From NCBI RefSeq assembly GCF_004366815.1, contig NZ_SORI01000012.1:1-64000 (forward strand): DNA of 64,000 nt, in the 5' to 3' direction. Positions 35,462-43,862 of the stretch are shown here, one piece after another (position 1 is the first letter of the stretch; the number at the start of each line of letters is the position of its first letter). A program made the translations under genes and the position numbers. Below the pieces are notes generated by a model. The model saw nothing but the letters and a program-made list of their open reading frames with translations, ran no database searches and was not told the DNA's origin. The stretch is from Aminivibrio pyruvatiphilus. Its GTDB lineage: Bacteria > Synergistota > Synergistia > Synergistales > Aminobacteriaceae.

Positions 35462-36931
35462 TCAGAAGAACGTCCTGCTGCCGAGCCACCCGTCCCTGCC
35501 CTCGGGAACGTTCCGGGTGTCCACCGTCACGGTGATGCAGCCCGGCTGGTTGTTGTCCTCGTACCAGGGCGTGCCGTCCTTCAGGTTCATCCTCCGGGCG
35601 AACATGAAGGCCTCGAACACGCTGACCCTGCCGTTGCCGTCGTAATCGGCGTTCGGGGTCCAGGGAGCGCCGTTTCGGTCCGCGGCGTAGTCTCCGTCGG
35701 GCGTCTCCCCGAGAAGGGCGGTGACGAACCAGTAGAAAATCTCGTTGTAGGGCTGAACGGCCCGGGGATTTGCGGGGCTCGCCGAATGGGCCCTGGAGAC
35801 ACGCTGCTCGCCTGCGGCGGAGAAGATGATCCTCCGGGGAGCCCTGAGGTCGTCGAGAAAGCCGCCGGAGAAGCACTGCTCCAGGTGTATCACCATGGTG
35901 CCGTACCGGGTGATCCGGTTCAGGTCGGCGGAGAAGTCGTCGTCGTAATACCGGCCGCTCCACATGCTCAGGCTCTCGTCCGCCCGAAGCACGTCGTTTT
36001 TGTCGCCGTCTCCGTTGAGGTCGAGGTTGAACTGCGCCTCGGAAATGGAATCGTCCGGTTCCCCGGCCGCGGTGATCCGGCCTCCGTACAGACCGGGATC
36101 GAGGGAGCCGGTCCGGACCTCGAGAAAGCCTCCTCCGTGGTCGTTGGCGAGGATGAAGATGAAGTCGTTGTCCCGCGACACGGCACCGATGTTCCTGAAG
36201 CACCGCTGGATGTTCGTTCTGCTCGCCGTGCCGCTGACGGGCATGGTGCCGTCGATCTTGCCCTCCACGTCGCCCGGAGGGGCGCCGTCGGCGTAGTACA
36301 CGAAAATGTCGGCGGCGGCGAAGCCCCTTCCCAGAAGGATGTTGTACATGGTGAGCAGGTCGTTCCAGTAGCGGATGTGGTTGTTCTCAGGCCCGCCCCC
36401 TCCGGCGATGAGAACGGCGAACCTCCGCCCCGGGACGAGGTCCCCGGGCCGGTATTTCTCAAGCCTCCGGAGAATTTCCGGTTTCCTAGGCTTCATTTTC
36501 GCGGGGGGAAGAATGCGGGGAGTGACGATGCGGACGTTTTCAGGCGAGGCGATCTTCAGCACGGCCGGGGAATTCTTCAGGGGGGACGTCTTTCCCGGCC
36601 GCTTCAGGACGCCCGCGACGGTGATCCTGTCGCCGGACTTCAGCCCCGCAGGGCGGGGGCCCTCCAGGGGAACGAAACAGCCCGCCGGAAGCTCCATGTT
36701 GTAGTCGGTCCGCGAGATATCGTCGATGACCATGGGGATGGACCCGCCGTAGTAAAACCCGGACAGGGAGACCCTCTGCCCGATCCGGGACAGAACGGGA
36801 AGGGATACGGGAACGGCCTGAAGAATCTCCCCCGCGCCGCTTCCGGGGGGAACTTTCGGGGCACTCCAGGCATTCGGGGAAGGGAGCCCCAGCCACAGCA
36901 GGCACAGCAGCGCAGCGACGGAACGGTTCAT
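35462..36931 (-). CDS. Exported clan-CD-like (caspase/legumain-type) cysteine peptidase with Ca2+-loop motifs
   Basis: 489 residues from ATG 36931, where a signal peptide begins (MNRSVAALLCLLWLGLPSPN); GTG 36943 is too close to the GGAGG. An OB-like region (GDRITVAGVLKRPGK) precedes the peptidase domain. FAVLIAGGGG opens the fold, His265 is in FILANDHGGG and Cys353 in HLEQCFSGGF, the C13/C14 dyad pattern. The His-Cys spacing (88) is about double the usual value because of an inserted segment with DLNGDGDKND. A second EF-hand-like loop, DYDGNGRVSVFEAF, lies near the end. Calcium-dependent activation outside the cell is inferred. Confidence 0.65.
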   Translation of the reverse strand: MNRSVAALLCLLWLGLPSPNAWSAPKVPPGSGAGEILQAVPVSLPVLSRIGQRVSLSGFYYGGSIPMVIDDISRTDYNMELPAGCFVPLEGPRPAGLKSGDRITVAGVLKRPGKTSPLKNSPAVLKIASPENVRIVTPRILPPAKMKPRKPEILRRLEKYRPGDLVPGRRFAVLIAGGGGPENNHIRYWNDLLTMYNILLGRGFAAADIFVYYADGAPPGDVEGKIDGTMPVSGTASRTNIQRCFRNIGAVSRDNDFIFILANDHGGGFLEVRTGSLDPGLYGGRITAAGEPDDSISEAQFNLDLNGDGDKNDVLRADESLSMWSGRYYDDDFSADLNRITRYGTMVIHLEQCFSGGFLDDLRAPRRIIFSAAGEQRVSRAHSASPANPRAVQPYNEIFYWFVTALLGETPDGDYAADRNGAPWTPNADYDGNGRVSVFEAFMFARRMNLKDGTPWYEDNNQPGCITVTVDTRNVPEGRDGWLGSRTFF

Positions 36932-37016
36932 CTTCCGGACCACCTCCGGTCAGGGGATATGGAATGATTATACAGTCTTTTCCGTCTTTTTTTGTTTTGC
37001 CCGGAGGGGCTGTTTT

Positions 37017-37601
37017 TTACCGGATGAGGGTGCTGATGCGCTTGTAGAGCTGGACCGTTGCAAGGGAGACCACTGTCCCCTTCAGGAGGTTGAAGGGCAC
37101 CACGGCGTACAAAACCAGGGTCCCCAGGTCGTGCACCGCGGGGATGGCCGCCGAGGACATGGCGATGATCTTTTCCAGCGGAATAAAGTTCGAATAGAAG
37201 GGAAGCAGAAAGAAATAGTTTGCCAGGGCCGCAGTGACGGTCATGGAGAGGGTGCCCGCCGCCAGCCCGGCAAGGGCTCCTTTCCGGCTCCTGTTCCGCC
37301 GGTAGATCATGCCCGCCGGAACCACCAGGGCGCTCCCCATGAGGAAATTCGCCAGTTCGCCCACTCCGGCGGTGGACGTGGTCAGCGAATGGATCAGGTT
37401 CTTGATCAGCTCGGTGAAGACGCCCGCGGCCGGTCCCCAGGCGAAGGCGGCCACCAGGGCCGGAAGGTCCGACAGGTCGAGTTTGAGAAAACGGGGGAAC
37501 AGGGGAACTGCCATGTCGATGTACATGAGCACTGCCGCCACGGCGGACAGAAGGGCGGTCCAGACCATGCGGCGGGTTGAGTTGACCGTAGTCGCTTCCA
37601 T
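37017..37601 (-). CDS. ribU: ECF transporter substrate-binding component for riboflavin
   Basis: 194 residues from ATG 37601, with AGGAGG upstream. Five to six membrane helices are visible. The opening TRRMVWTALLSAVAAVLMYIDMAVPLFPRFLKLDLSDLPAL matches the S-component group whose KLDLSD loop is typical of RibU. The FMN riboswitch directly upstream fixes the substrate class as riboflavin. It needs a shared EcfAAT module, which is not in this window. Confidence 0.92.
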   Translation of the reverse strand: MEATTVNSTRRMVWTALLSAVAAVLMYIDMAVPLFPRFLKLDLSDLPALVAAFAWGPAAGVFTELIKNLIHSLTTSTAGVGELANFLMGSALVVPAGMIYRRNRSRKGALAGLAAGTLSMTVTAALANYFFLLPFYSNFIPLEKIIAMSSAAIPAVHDLGTLVLYAVVPFNLLKGTVVSLATVQLYKRISTLIR

Positions 37602-37619
37602 GAAGAATTCGCCTCCTGA

Positions 37620-37654
37620 AAAAGAAAAGCCCCGGACGCAAAGGCATCCGGGGC
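37620..37654 (-). terminator. Riboswitch expression-platform terminator
   Basis: GCCCCGGATGC and GCGTCCGGGGC (minus strand) enclose CTTT and are followed by TTTTCTTTTT. It lies between the FMN aptamer and ribU, so FMN binding would stop transcription. Confidence 0.9.
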
Positions 37655-37673
37655 AAAAATGCGGATCTCGCCA

Positions 37674-37823
37674 TCTTCTTCCATCCTGACTTGGCGGACG
37701 ACTCGCTCCGTCCGCTTCACAGTCGGCTCCGGAATCGCACCGGATCAGCCTTTCGGCTCGCGGGCTGCGGACCTGGAGGCCCTTCACCGCCGGTGGGGAA
37801 TTCCACCCCGCCCCGAAGATTTC
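37674..37823 (-). promoter_or_regulatory. FMN riboswitch (RFN element)
   Basis: The minus strand carries the RFN core in order: GGGGCGGGGTGGAATTCCCC, ACCGGCGGT, GCCCGCGAGC, GATCCGGTGCGATTCCGGAG, CCGAC and GGATGGAAGAAGA. It controls ribU. Confidence 0.95.
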
Positions 37824-37876
37824 GGGGATATGATACTCCATTTCCGCCGTCAGTGCCAGAGAGGGAAATGTTTTTG

Positions 37877-38325
37877 TCGTCATCCCGAATGAGCGCAGTA
37901 TTTCTGTCATCCTGAGCGGAGCGAAGGATCTCGCTTTTTGGGGTTCAGGGTTGTTCAAACCCGAGATCCTTCGCTCCGCTCAGGATGACAACCAGCTCGG
38001 GATGACAGAGCCCATGGTGCCGGCCTCGGGATGAAAGAGTCCTTCGCTCAGGATGCCAACCCGTTTCTGTCATCCTGAGGGGCGCAGCGACGATCGCATT
38101 TGGTTGTCATCCCGAACGCCCGCAATAGCTTGTCATCCCGAGGAGCGGTTTAGGCGACGAAGGATCTCGCTTTTTTGGGTTCAGGGTTGTTCAAACCCGA
38201 GATCCTTCGCTCCGCTCAGGATGACAACCAGCTCGGGATGACAGAGCTCATGGTGCCGGCCTCGGGATGACAGAGCGACGATCGCGGAGCATCCCCGGAG
38301 GGGAAGGATCTCGCCGTTGTCCTTG
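37877..38325. repeat. Cluster of CATCCTGAG-type palindromic repeats
   Basis: Non-coding. It contains a perfect dyad with 28-base arms (37906-37933 and 37962-37989) built from GTCATCCTGAGC...GAAGGATCTCG. A near-identical copy of about 115 bases lies at 38157-38275. Short degenerate units (GTCATCCCGA, CTCGGGATGACA) fill the rest. No gene is supported. Confidence 0.85.
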
Positions 38326-38354
38326 ATTCTTTGTATCCTGCCCTTACCCTAACC

Positions 38355-39467
38355 CTACTGCGACTTTCCCCGGCAGAGAATGGGCAGCTCGTCCGCGACC
38401 CGGCCGTCCTCCACGAGGTACATCCGGTCGTAGAGGTTGCAGGTGGGGCAGATGTGGTTGGGGATGATCTCCACCCGGTCTCCCAGGGAGAGCCGCTCGT
38501 TCGCCTCCCGGCCGTAGACCAGGCCGTGCTCGTCGTAGAGCTTGCCGATCCTCAGACCGTCAAAGCCCTTCAGCAGGCCGTGGCCGGGAGTGGCGCAGAT
38601 CCCCCCTTCCCTGGTGAAGGCCGTCAGCGCCTTGACCCCCGCGTCCAGGACCACCCGGTCGGCCGTGGGCTTGCTCATCACCGTGGCCAGCACCGTGGCG
38701 GCGCAGGTGCCGTAGCTCCCCACCGCCGCACCCTGGGCGGCGTCCATGAGGACGTAGGTTCCGGGACGGATCTCCGTCACGCCGGGGAGAATGTCCCCGC
38801 CGAGCAGAATGGACGGCGTGGCGCCGATGCTCACCGTGCCCACGGGGATGCCCGCCGAGCGGATCATCTCCGCGGCCCCGAGGGTGTCCTCCTGGGCCTT
38901 CCTGTAAAAGGCGGCGCACTGTTCCCGGTCTTTTGCGCCGTAGGTGTGCCCCTCATGGGAAAAAATGCCCTTCAGCCGCACGTTCGGCGCGGCGGCGATG
39001 AATTTCGCAAGCTCCACCAGCTCCGGTCCGGGAAGCATGCCCGACCGCACCTCTCCCGTTTCCACCTCGATCAGGACGTCTGCAGGTTCCGGGGCTCCCT
39101 CGAAGAACCGGGAGATGGCCGTCACCTGCTCCCGGTTGTCCACCCCCACGCTGAGCCGCGTTTTCGCGGCCAGGTTCCGGAGCCGGGCGAACTTCAGGTC
39201 GCCGAAAATCTCGTTGGCGATGAAGATGTCGTCCATGCCGTTTTCGGCCATGACCTCCGCCTCGCCGATCTTGGCCACGGTGATGCCCTTGGCTCCGGCC
39301 TTCACCTGCATGGCCGCGATCGCCGGAGTCCTGTGGGTCTTCGTGTGGGGCCTCAGGGCGACGGCCGCCCTGTCTGCCAAATCCTGCATTCCCGTTATGT
39401 TGCGGAGCAGAATGGTTCTGTCCACGAGGAGGGAAGGGGTATCAAGGCTGCTGTACAGGTCTTTCAT
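38355..39467 (-). CDS. PLP-dependent D-threonine aldolase / D-3-hydroxyaspartate dehydratase-like enzyme
   Basis: 370 residues from ATG 39467, overlapping the RidA stop (ATGA). It has a fold-type III alanine-racemase-like barrel: DTPSLLVDRTILLRNI, then the PLP lysine Lys43 in RPHTKTHR. The C-terminal His338 and Cys340 in PNHICPTC are the divalent-metal site of D-serine dehydratase and D-threo-hydroxyaspartate dehydratase. Either aldol cleavage or beta-elimination of a D-hydroxyamino acid is possible. The RidA partner favours elimination, because it would hydrolyse the enamine product. Confidence 0.85.
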   Translation of the reverse strand: MKDLYSSLDTPSLLVDRTILLRNITGMQDLADRAAVALRPHTKTHRTPAIAAMQVKAGAKGITVAKIGEAEVMAENGMDDIFIANEIFGDLKFARLRNLAAKTRLSVGVDNREQVTAISRFFEGAPEPADVLIEVETGEVRSGMLPGPELVELAKFIAAAPNVRLKGIFSHEGHTYGAKDREQCAAFYRKAQEDTLGAAEMIRSAGIPVGTVSIGATPSILLGGDILPGVTEIRPGTYVLMDAAQGAAVGSYGTCAATVLATVMSKPTADRVVLDAGVKALTAFTREGGICATPGHGLLKGFDGLRIGKLYDEHGLVYGREANERLSLGDRVEIIPNHICPTCNLYDRMYLVEDGRVADELPILCRGKSQ

Positions 39468-39868
39468 GGCTGTTGTTCCTCCGTTCTTCCGGCATCCGTC
39501 GCCGCGACGGCGTCGATTTCCACCAGGAAGCCGTAATGCAGGTCCCGCGTGGGCACCACCGTCCGGGCCGGACGATGGTCGCCGAAGAATCCGGCGTACA
39601 CTGCGTTTATCCTGCCCCAGAGCGAAATGTCCGACACGTAGACGGTGACCCGCAGCACCCTGTCCCTGCCGCTCCCGGCGGCTTTCAGCACGGCCTCCAG
39701 ATTCAGGAGGGTCCGTTCTGTCTGTTCCTCCACCGTACCGAGGCATTTCTCGCCCGTTTCCGGAACGATGGGAAGCTGCCCCGCCACGTACACAACGCCC
39801 TGATGCACTACCGCCTGGGAATAATGGCCCCCCGGCCGGGGAGCATCCTCCGTCGAAATGAACCGCAT
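39464..39868 (-). CDS. RidA-family enamine/imine deaminase
   Basis: 134 residues from ATG 39868. The trimeric RidA fold is shown by APRPGGHYSQAVVHQGVVYVAGQLPI, TLLNLEAVLKAAG and VTVYVSD. The usual C-terminal PARTVV is present, with the substrate arginine. It lies in an operon between a GntR gene (one-base TAATG junction) and the PLP enzyme, so it likely removes reactive enamines made by that enzyme. Confidence 0.92.
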   Translation of the reverse strand: MRFISTEDAPRPGGHYSQAVVHQGVVYVAGQLPIVPETGEKCLGTVEEQTERTLLNLEAVLKAAGSGRDRVLRVTVYVSDISLWGRINAVYAGFFGDHRPARTVVPTRDLHYGFLVEIDAVAATDAGRTEEQQP

Positions 39869-40674
39869 TATTTTCGGGCACCTCCGTTCAGAATCGCACA
39901 CTTTGTCTGTTCAGCCCCGGAATCTTCCGGGGCCTGTCCGCATCCCTCGTCCCGCCGTGAATCAAGCTTCCTGATCTCCTCGTCGATGTAGTCGGCCAGG
40001 ATGCTGTTGTGGAAGGCCATGGCCTTTACCGCCGCTTTCACATTGCCGCTCTCCATGGTCCGAATGATCTCCATGTGGTGGTTGTACCGCTCTCTTGCCG
40101 GGAAGGGTGTGGTGGACAGTCCCCGGAACGTTTTTTTCCACAGGACCTCCACTCTCTTGTGCATCTCCCGGATCACGGGATTGTCGAGCAGGGAGGTGAT
40201 GGCCAGTTCGAAATTCATGTTGGGCAGCTCGAACCGGGATCCTTCGCCGGCAAGGCCATTTTCAGCCGCCTCTAGCTGCTCGTCCTCCATCCGCCGCAGT
40301 GAAAGGATCTGCGATTCCGTCAGATGGGGGACCACCTCGGCAACGACCCGCTCCTCGATCATCCTCCGGGCCTGGATGAGCTGCCGCAGAAAGACGAAAT
40401 GGTCCCTCTGGTCTGAGCTGTATTCCGCCACCGGCACGGCGGCGGTGGAAAGAAGAAATGCTCCGCCTCCGTGCCGGATTTCCAGCAGACCGTTGCTCTC
40501 CAGGGTCTTCAGGGCCTCCCGCACGGAGCTCCGGCTCACCTTCATGGCGGCCGCGAGGGTCCGTTCCGAGGGAATCCGGTCCCCCACCTTCAGATTGTTG
40601 TCCCTGATGTACCTGGTTATGTTTTCGATGATCGCGTCCCTGACGATGACCTTCTTGATCTGCTGGAGCGCCAC
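39868..40674 (-). CDS. GntR-family regulator (FadR subgroup)
   Basis: 268 residues from GTG 40674, with AAGGGGG about ten bases upstream; an in-frame ATG at 40695 is the alternative. The winged helix includes VGDRIPSERTLAAAMKVSRSSVREALKTLESNGLL. The all-helical FCD domain follows. The divergent LeuC-like operon and a TGGT-AGG-ACCA site between suggest it controls both directions. Confidence 0.9.
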   Translation of the reverse strand: MALQQIKKVIVRDAIIENITRYIRDNNLKVGDRIPSERTLAAAMKVSRSSVREALKTLESNGLLEIRHGGGAFLLSTAAVPVAEYSSDQRDHFVFLRQLIQARRMIEERVVAEVVPHLTESQILSLRRMEDEQLEAAENGLAGEGSRFELPNMNFELAITSLLDNPVIREMHKRVEVLWKKTFRGLSTTPFPARERYNHHMEIIRTMESGNVKAAVKAMAFHNSILADYIDEEIRKLDSRRDEGCGQAPEDSGAEQTKCAILNGGARK

Positions 40675-40733
40675 GTTTTTCCATCCCCCTTGCATCCGCC
40701 TGAGAATCTGCTATACTTTTCAAAAGCTTTAAC

Positions 40734-40744
40734 TGGTAGGACCA
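40734..40744. promoter_or_regulatory. FadR-type GntR operator
   Basis: TGGT-AGG-ACCA matches the TGGT-N3-ACCA half-site arrangement of FadR-subgroup regulators such as PdhR. It lies between the divergent regulator and LeuC-like genes. Confidence 0.6.
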
Positions 40745-40920
40745 CTTGCCACTTTCCAGGCCCATTATAGCACCTTGCCAAATCTTACATCATGAATCAC
40801 CCGGTCAAAAGCGAAGCAAACATTTCCAGTGGACCGGAGAAACGGCGGAAACAGCCCTTCCACCCATGCGGGGAGAGGCTTCAGGAACCGGATTTTTTCG
40901 ACATGAGGAGAGATAACGGC

Positions 40921-42165
40921 ATGCATGCTCTGGAAAAAACCCTCGCCCGGGCTTCCGGGAAGACGCAGGTATCGGCAGGGGAAATCGTCCTGGCGGACGT
41001 GGATCTGGCAGAGGTCAACGACCTCTATCTTCAGGTGATCAAATCCTTCCATGAACTGGGAGGAGAAAAAGTCCGCCACCCCGGAAAGACATCCTTCGTC
41101 TTCGATCATTATTCACCCGCACCCACCATCAAAGCAGCGGACAACCACAAAAAAATGAGGGAATTCTGCGCCGGGCAGGGCATTCCCCACCTCTTCGACA
41201 TCGGCGAGGGGGTCTGCCACCAGGTACTGACCGAGAGCGGCATGGTCGGTCCCGGTACCATCGTCGTGGAAACCGATTCCCACACCACCACCATGGGGGC
41301 CCTCGGGGCCTTCGGGACCGGGGTGGGGGCCACCGACATGGCCACCATCCTGATCACCGGGAAGCTCTGGTTCAAGGTCCCCCGGGTGATGAACATCGTC
41401 TTCGAGGGCACTCCTCCCAAAGGCGTCATGGCCAAGGACATGATCCTCCACGCCATCGGCGACCTCAGGCAGGATGCCGCAATCTACAAGGCGGTGGAGT
41501 TCAGCGGCGGCACTGTCCGGGAGATGGCCCAGGAGGAGCGCTTCGTCCTGTGCAACATGGCCGTGGAGATGGGGGCCAAGGCGGCCTACATCGCCCCGGA
41601 CGGCATCACCCTCGACTATCTCTCCTGCTATGGCTGGAAGGGCGGAGAGATTCCCGCGACCGACCCGGGGTACGAGTATGACTCCGTGGTCCGGTACGAC
41701 GTATCCTCCCTGTCCCCCCGGGTGGCCCTGCCGGGGAGCGTGGACGCCGTCTCCGCCATTCCGGAGGAGAGGATCCCCGTGGACCAGGTATTTCTTGGCA
41801 CCTGCACCGGCGGACGGCTCAACGACATCCGGGTCGCGGCGGAGATCCTGGAAGGGAAACGGGTCGCCCCGGGAACCCGGTTCGTGGTCATTCCCGCCTC
41901 GAGACGGATCTTCCAGGACGCCCTTCTGGGCGGGTACATCGAAACGCTGGTGAACGCCGGCGCCGTGCTGTCCACCCCCGGCTGCGGTCCCTGCCTCGGC
42001 GCCCACGAGGGCATCCTGGCACCGGGAGAAACCTGCGTCACCACGTCGAGCCGGAATTTCCCCGGAAGAATGGGAAGCACCGAGGCGGACATCTATATCG
42101 CGTCGCCCGCCACCGCTGCCGCCACCGCGCTCATGGGCCGCCTCTGCGGCGCGGACTCGCTCTAA
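40921..42165 (+). CDS. Aconitase-superfamily large subunit (LeuC / homoaconitase / dimethylmaleate-hydratase-like)
   Basis: 414 residues from ATG 40921, AGGAGA upstream; the frame is open further left without family sequence. The [4Fe-4S] ligands are Cys295 (LGTCTGGR), Cys355 and Cys358 (PGCGPCLG). DSHTTTMGALGAFGTGVGATDMA is the substrate/cluster loop. The size fits the short, split form used for isopropylmalate, homocitrate, 2,3-dimethylmaleate and similar acids. Because the operon carries a transporter, a PdxA-like and an LeuB-like dehydrogenase but no LeuA, catabolism of an imported acid is more likely than leucine synthesis. Confidence 0.88.
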   Translation: MHALEKTLARASGKTQVSAGEIVLADVDLAEVNDLYLQVIKSFHELGGEKVRHPGKTSFVFDHYSPAPTIKAADNHKKMREFCAGQGIPHLFDIGEGVCHQVLTESGMVGPGTIVVETDSHTTTMGALGAFGTGVGATDMATILITGKLWFKVPRVMNIVFEGTPPKGVMAKDMILHAIGDLRQDAAIYKAVEFSGGTVREMAQEERFVLCNMAVEMGAKAAYIAPDGITLDYLSCYGWKGGEIPATDPGYEYDSVVRYDVSSLSPRVALPGSVDAVSAIPEERIPVDQVFLGTCTGGRLNDIRVAAEILEGKRVAPGTRFVVIPASRRIFQDALLGGYIETLVNAGAVLSTPGCGPCLGAHEGILAPGETCVTTSSRNFPGRMGSTEADIYIASPATAAATALMGRLCGADSL

Positions 42166-42180
42166 GGGAGGAGCTGGGGA

Positions 42181-42684
42181 ATGGACATCATCAGGGGAAG
42201 TATTTTCACCTTCGGCAACAACATCGATACAGACCAGATCTATCCCGGACGATACCTCGAGCTCACCGAGCACGACGAAATCGCCGCCCACGTCATGGAA
42301 GGGGCGGACCCGTCCTTTGCGTCGACAATGAAACGGGGCGACATCATCGTTGCCGGAACCAACTTCGGCTGCGGCTCCAGCCGGGAGCACGCCGTCATCA
42401 CCCTGAAAAACTCGGGGGTGGGGGCCGTGGCGGCCAGGTCCTTCGCCAGGATTTTTTTCCGGAATGCAGTGAACCTCGGGCTGGTCGTAGTGGAAATTCC
42501 GGACCTGGGAGACCTCGGTCTTCGGGACGGCGACGAAGGGGAGCTCGATGTTCTCAGGGGCGTGTTCACCACACCCGCCGGTGAGAAGTCCTTCGCTCCA
42601 TTGCCTCCCCACGTGCTCTCCATCATCGAGGCGGGGGGCATCTTCCCCCTGTTCCGGGAGAAGGGCGCGGGCGTCTTCGGTTAG
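42181..42684 (+). CDS. Aconitase-superfamily small subunit (LeuD-like)
   Basis: 167 residues. Swivel-domain motifs NIDTDQIYPGRYL and GTNFGCGSSREHAVITLKNSGVGAVAARSFARIFFRNAVNLGL are intact. Starts 15 bases after the large subunit with GGGAGGAGCTGGGGA. The loop YPGRYLELTEHDEIAAH replaces the YLRT/YLVST substrate-specificity loop of true LeuD, which hints at a different side chain on the substrate. Confidence 0.88.
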   Translation: MDIIRGSIFTFGNNIDTDQIYPGRYLELTEHDEIAAHVMEGADPSFASTMKRGDIIVAGTNFGCGSSREHAVITLKNSGVGAVAARSFARIFFRNAVNLGLVVVEIPDLGDLGLRDGDEGELDVLRGVFTTPAGEKSFAPLPPHVLSIIEAGGIFPLFREKGAGVFG

Positions 42685-42722
42685 GCCGGGGCGGATCTGG
42701 ATTGGGAGAGGGGAGTCTTTTC

Positions 42723-43739
42723 ATGGAAACGAACCGCAGAAAGCCCGTACTGGCCGTTCCCCTGGGGGATGCGGCGGGAATAGGTCCGGAAATTGTGGCA
42801 AAAGTCGCCGCGTGCGGCTTTCTTGAACGGCATGCCCGTCCCGTGATCGTGGGAGATGAGAGAGTACTCCGGCTGGGAATGAACATCGCCGGGGCGGAGT
42901 TTCCCTTCCGCAGGGCGGGATCACTGGAGGAAGCGGCAGCAGGAGAGGGGCTCACCCTGTGGGACACCGGCACCCTGGACGCCGCAACCCTCGAGCTGGG
43001 CAAAGTGTCGCCTGTCAACGGAAAAGAAGAGGGCGACAACCTGGCGGCCTGCATCGAAGGGTGCAAACGGGGACTTCTGGACGGCATCTGCTTCGCCCCC
43101 CTGAACAAGGCGGCCCTCAAGCTCGGAGGGTACAACTTCCCCAGCGAGCACGAGATGTTCGCCCACCTGTACGGCATCACGGAAGGGTTCGGCGAGATGA
43201 ACGTCCTGGAGGGGCTCTGGAATATCCGGGTCACCAGTCATATTCCCCTGAAGGACGTGAGCCGGAACATCACCGTGGAGTCGGTGCTTGACTCCATCCG
43301 CCTGGGGTACAAAACGTTGCGGCGGGCAGGCTGCGAGATTCCCCGGATGGCCATGGCCGCCCTGAACCCCCACGGAGGAGACAGCGGCACCTGCGGCCGG
43401 GAGGAGATCGACATCCTTCTGCCCGCCATCGGGACGGCCCTGGACGAAGGGATCGCCGTGGAAGGCCCCTTCCCTTCCGATACTCTGTTCATTCGGGCCT
43501 TTGAAGGAAAATACGACGGCGTGGTCACCATGTACCACGACCAGGGACAGATCGCCATCAAGCTCAGGGGGTTCCATCACTGCGTTACCGTTTCGGCCGG
43601 GCTGCCCCACCCCATCACCACGCCCGCCCACGGAACGGCCTACGACATCGCGGGAAAGGGGATATGCACCACGTCCGCCTTTGAGGACGCCTATGCCCTC
43701 GCCGCCAGGATGGCCCTGGGAGACCGGGCGGTCTCATGA
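42723..43739 (+). CDS. PdxA-family dehydrogenase with unusual substrate residues
   Basis: 338 residues from ATG 42723, with GGGAGAGGGGAGT upstream. PdxA-type markers are PLGDAAGIGPEIVAK, APLNKAAL, LNPHGG, GPFPSDTLF, MYHDQGQ and HGTAYDIAGKG. In PdxA and PdxA2 the phosphate/substrate region reads GHTE and RTSxDHGTA; here it is SEHE and ITTPAHGTA. The protein is therefore probably neither a vitamin B6 enzyme nor a standard 4-phosphothreonate dehydrogenase, but an NAD-dependent oxidative decarboxylase for the acid handled by this operon. Confidence 0.85.
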   Translation: METNRRKPVLAVPLGDAAGIGPEIVAKVAACGFLERHARPVIVGDERVLRLGMNIAGAEFPFRRAGSLEEAAAGEGLTLWDTGTLDAATLELGKVSPVNGKEEGDNLAACIEGCKRGLLDGICFAPLNKAALKLGGYNFPSEHEMFAHLYGITEGFGEMNVLEGLWNIRVTSHIPLKDVSRNITVESVLDSIRLGYKTLRRAGCEIPRMAMAALNPHGGDSGTCGREEIDILLPAIGTALDEGIAVEGPFPSDTLFIRAFEGKYDGVVTMYHDQGQIAIKLRGFHHCVTVSAGLPHPITTPAHGTAYDIAGKGICTTSAFEDAYALAARMALGDRAVS

Positions 43740-43862
43740 AGTCCCGGCCCGGCGGCCGGGAAATACGGAAGAAGAGGGGAGGGATGGAAGAAGTTTTTAT
43801 CGCGGAACAGGCATGAAGAGAAGAAGGGATGAACTACAAACGACAAGGAGGGTCACACGATA

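Noticed and set aside
42723-43739. Vitamin B6 biosynthetic pdxA
   Set aside because: Substrate-site motifs are changed and the operon is a transport and acid-catabolism unit.
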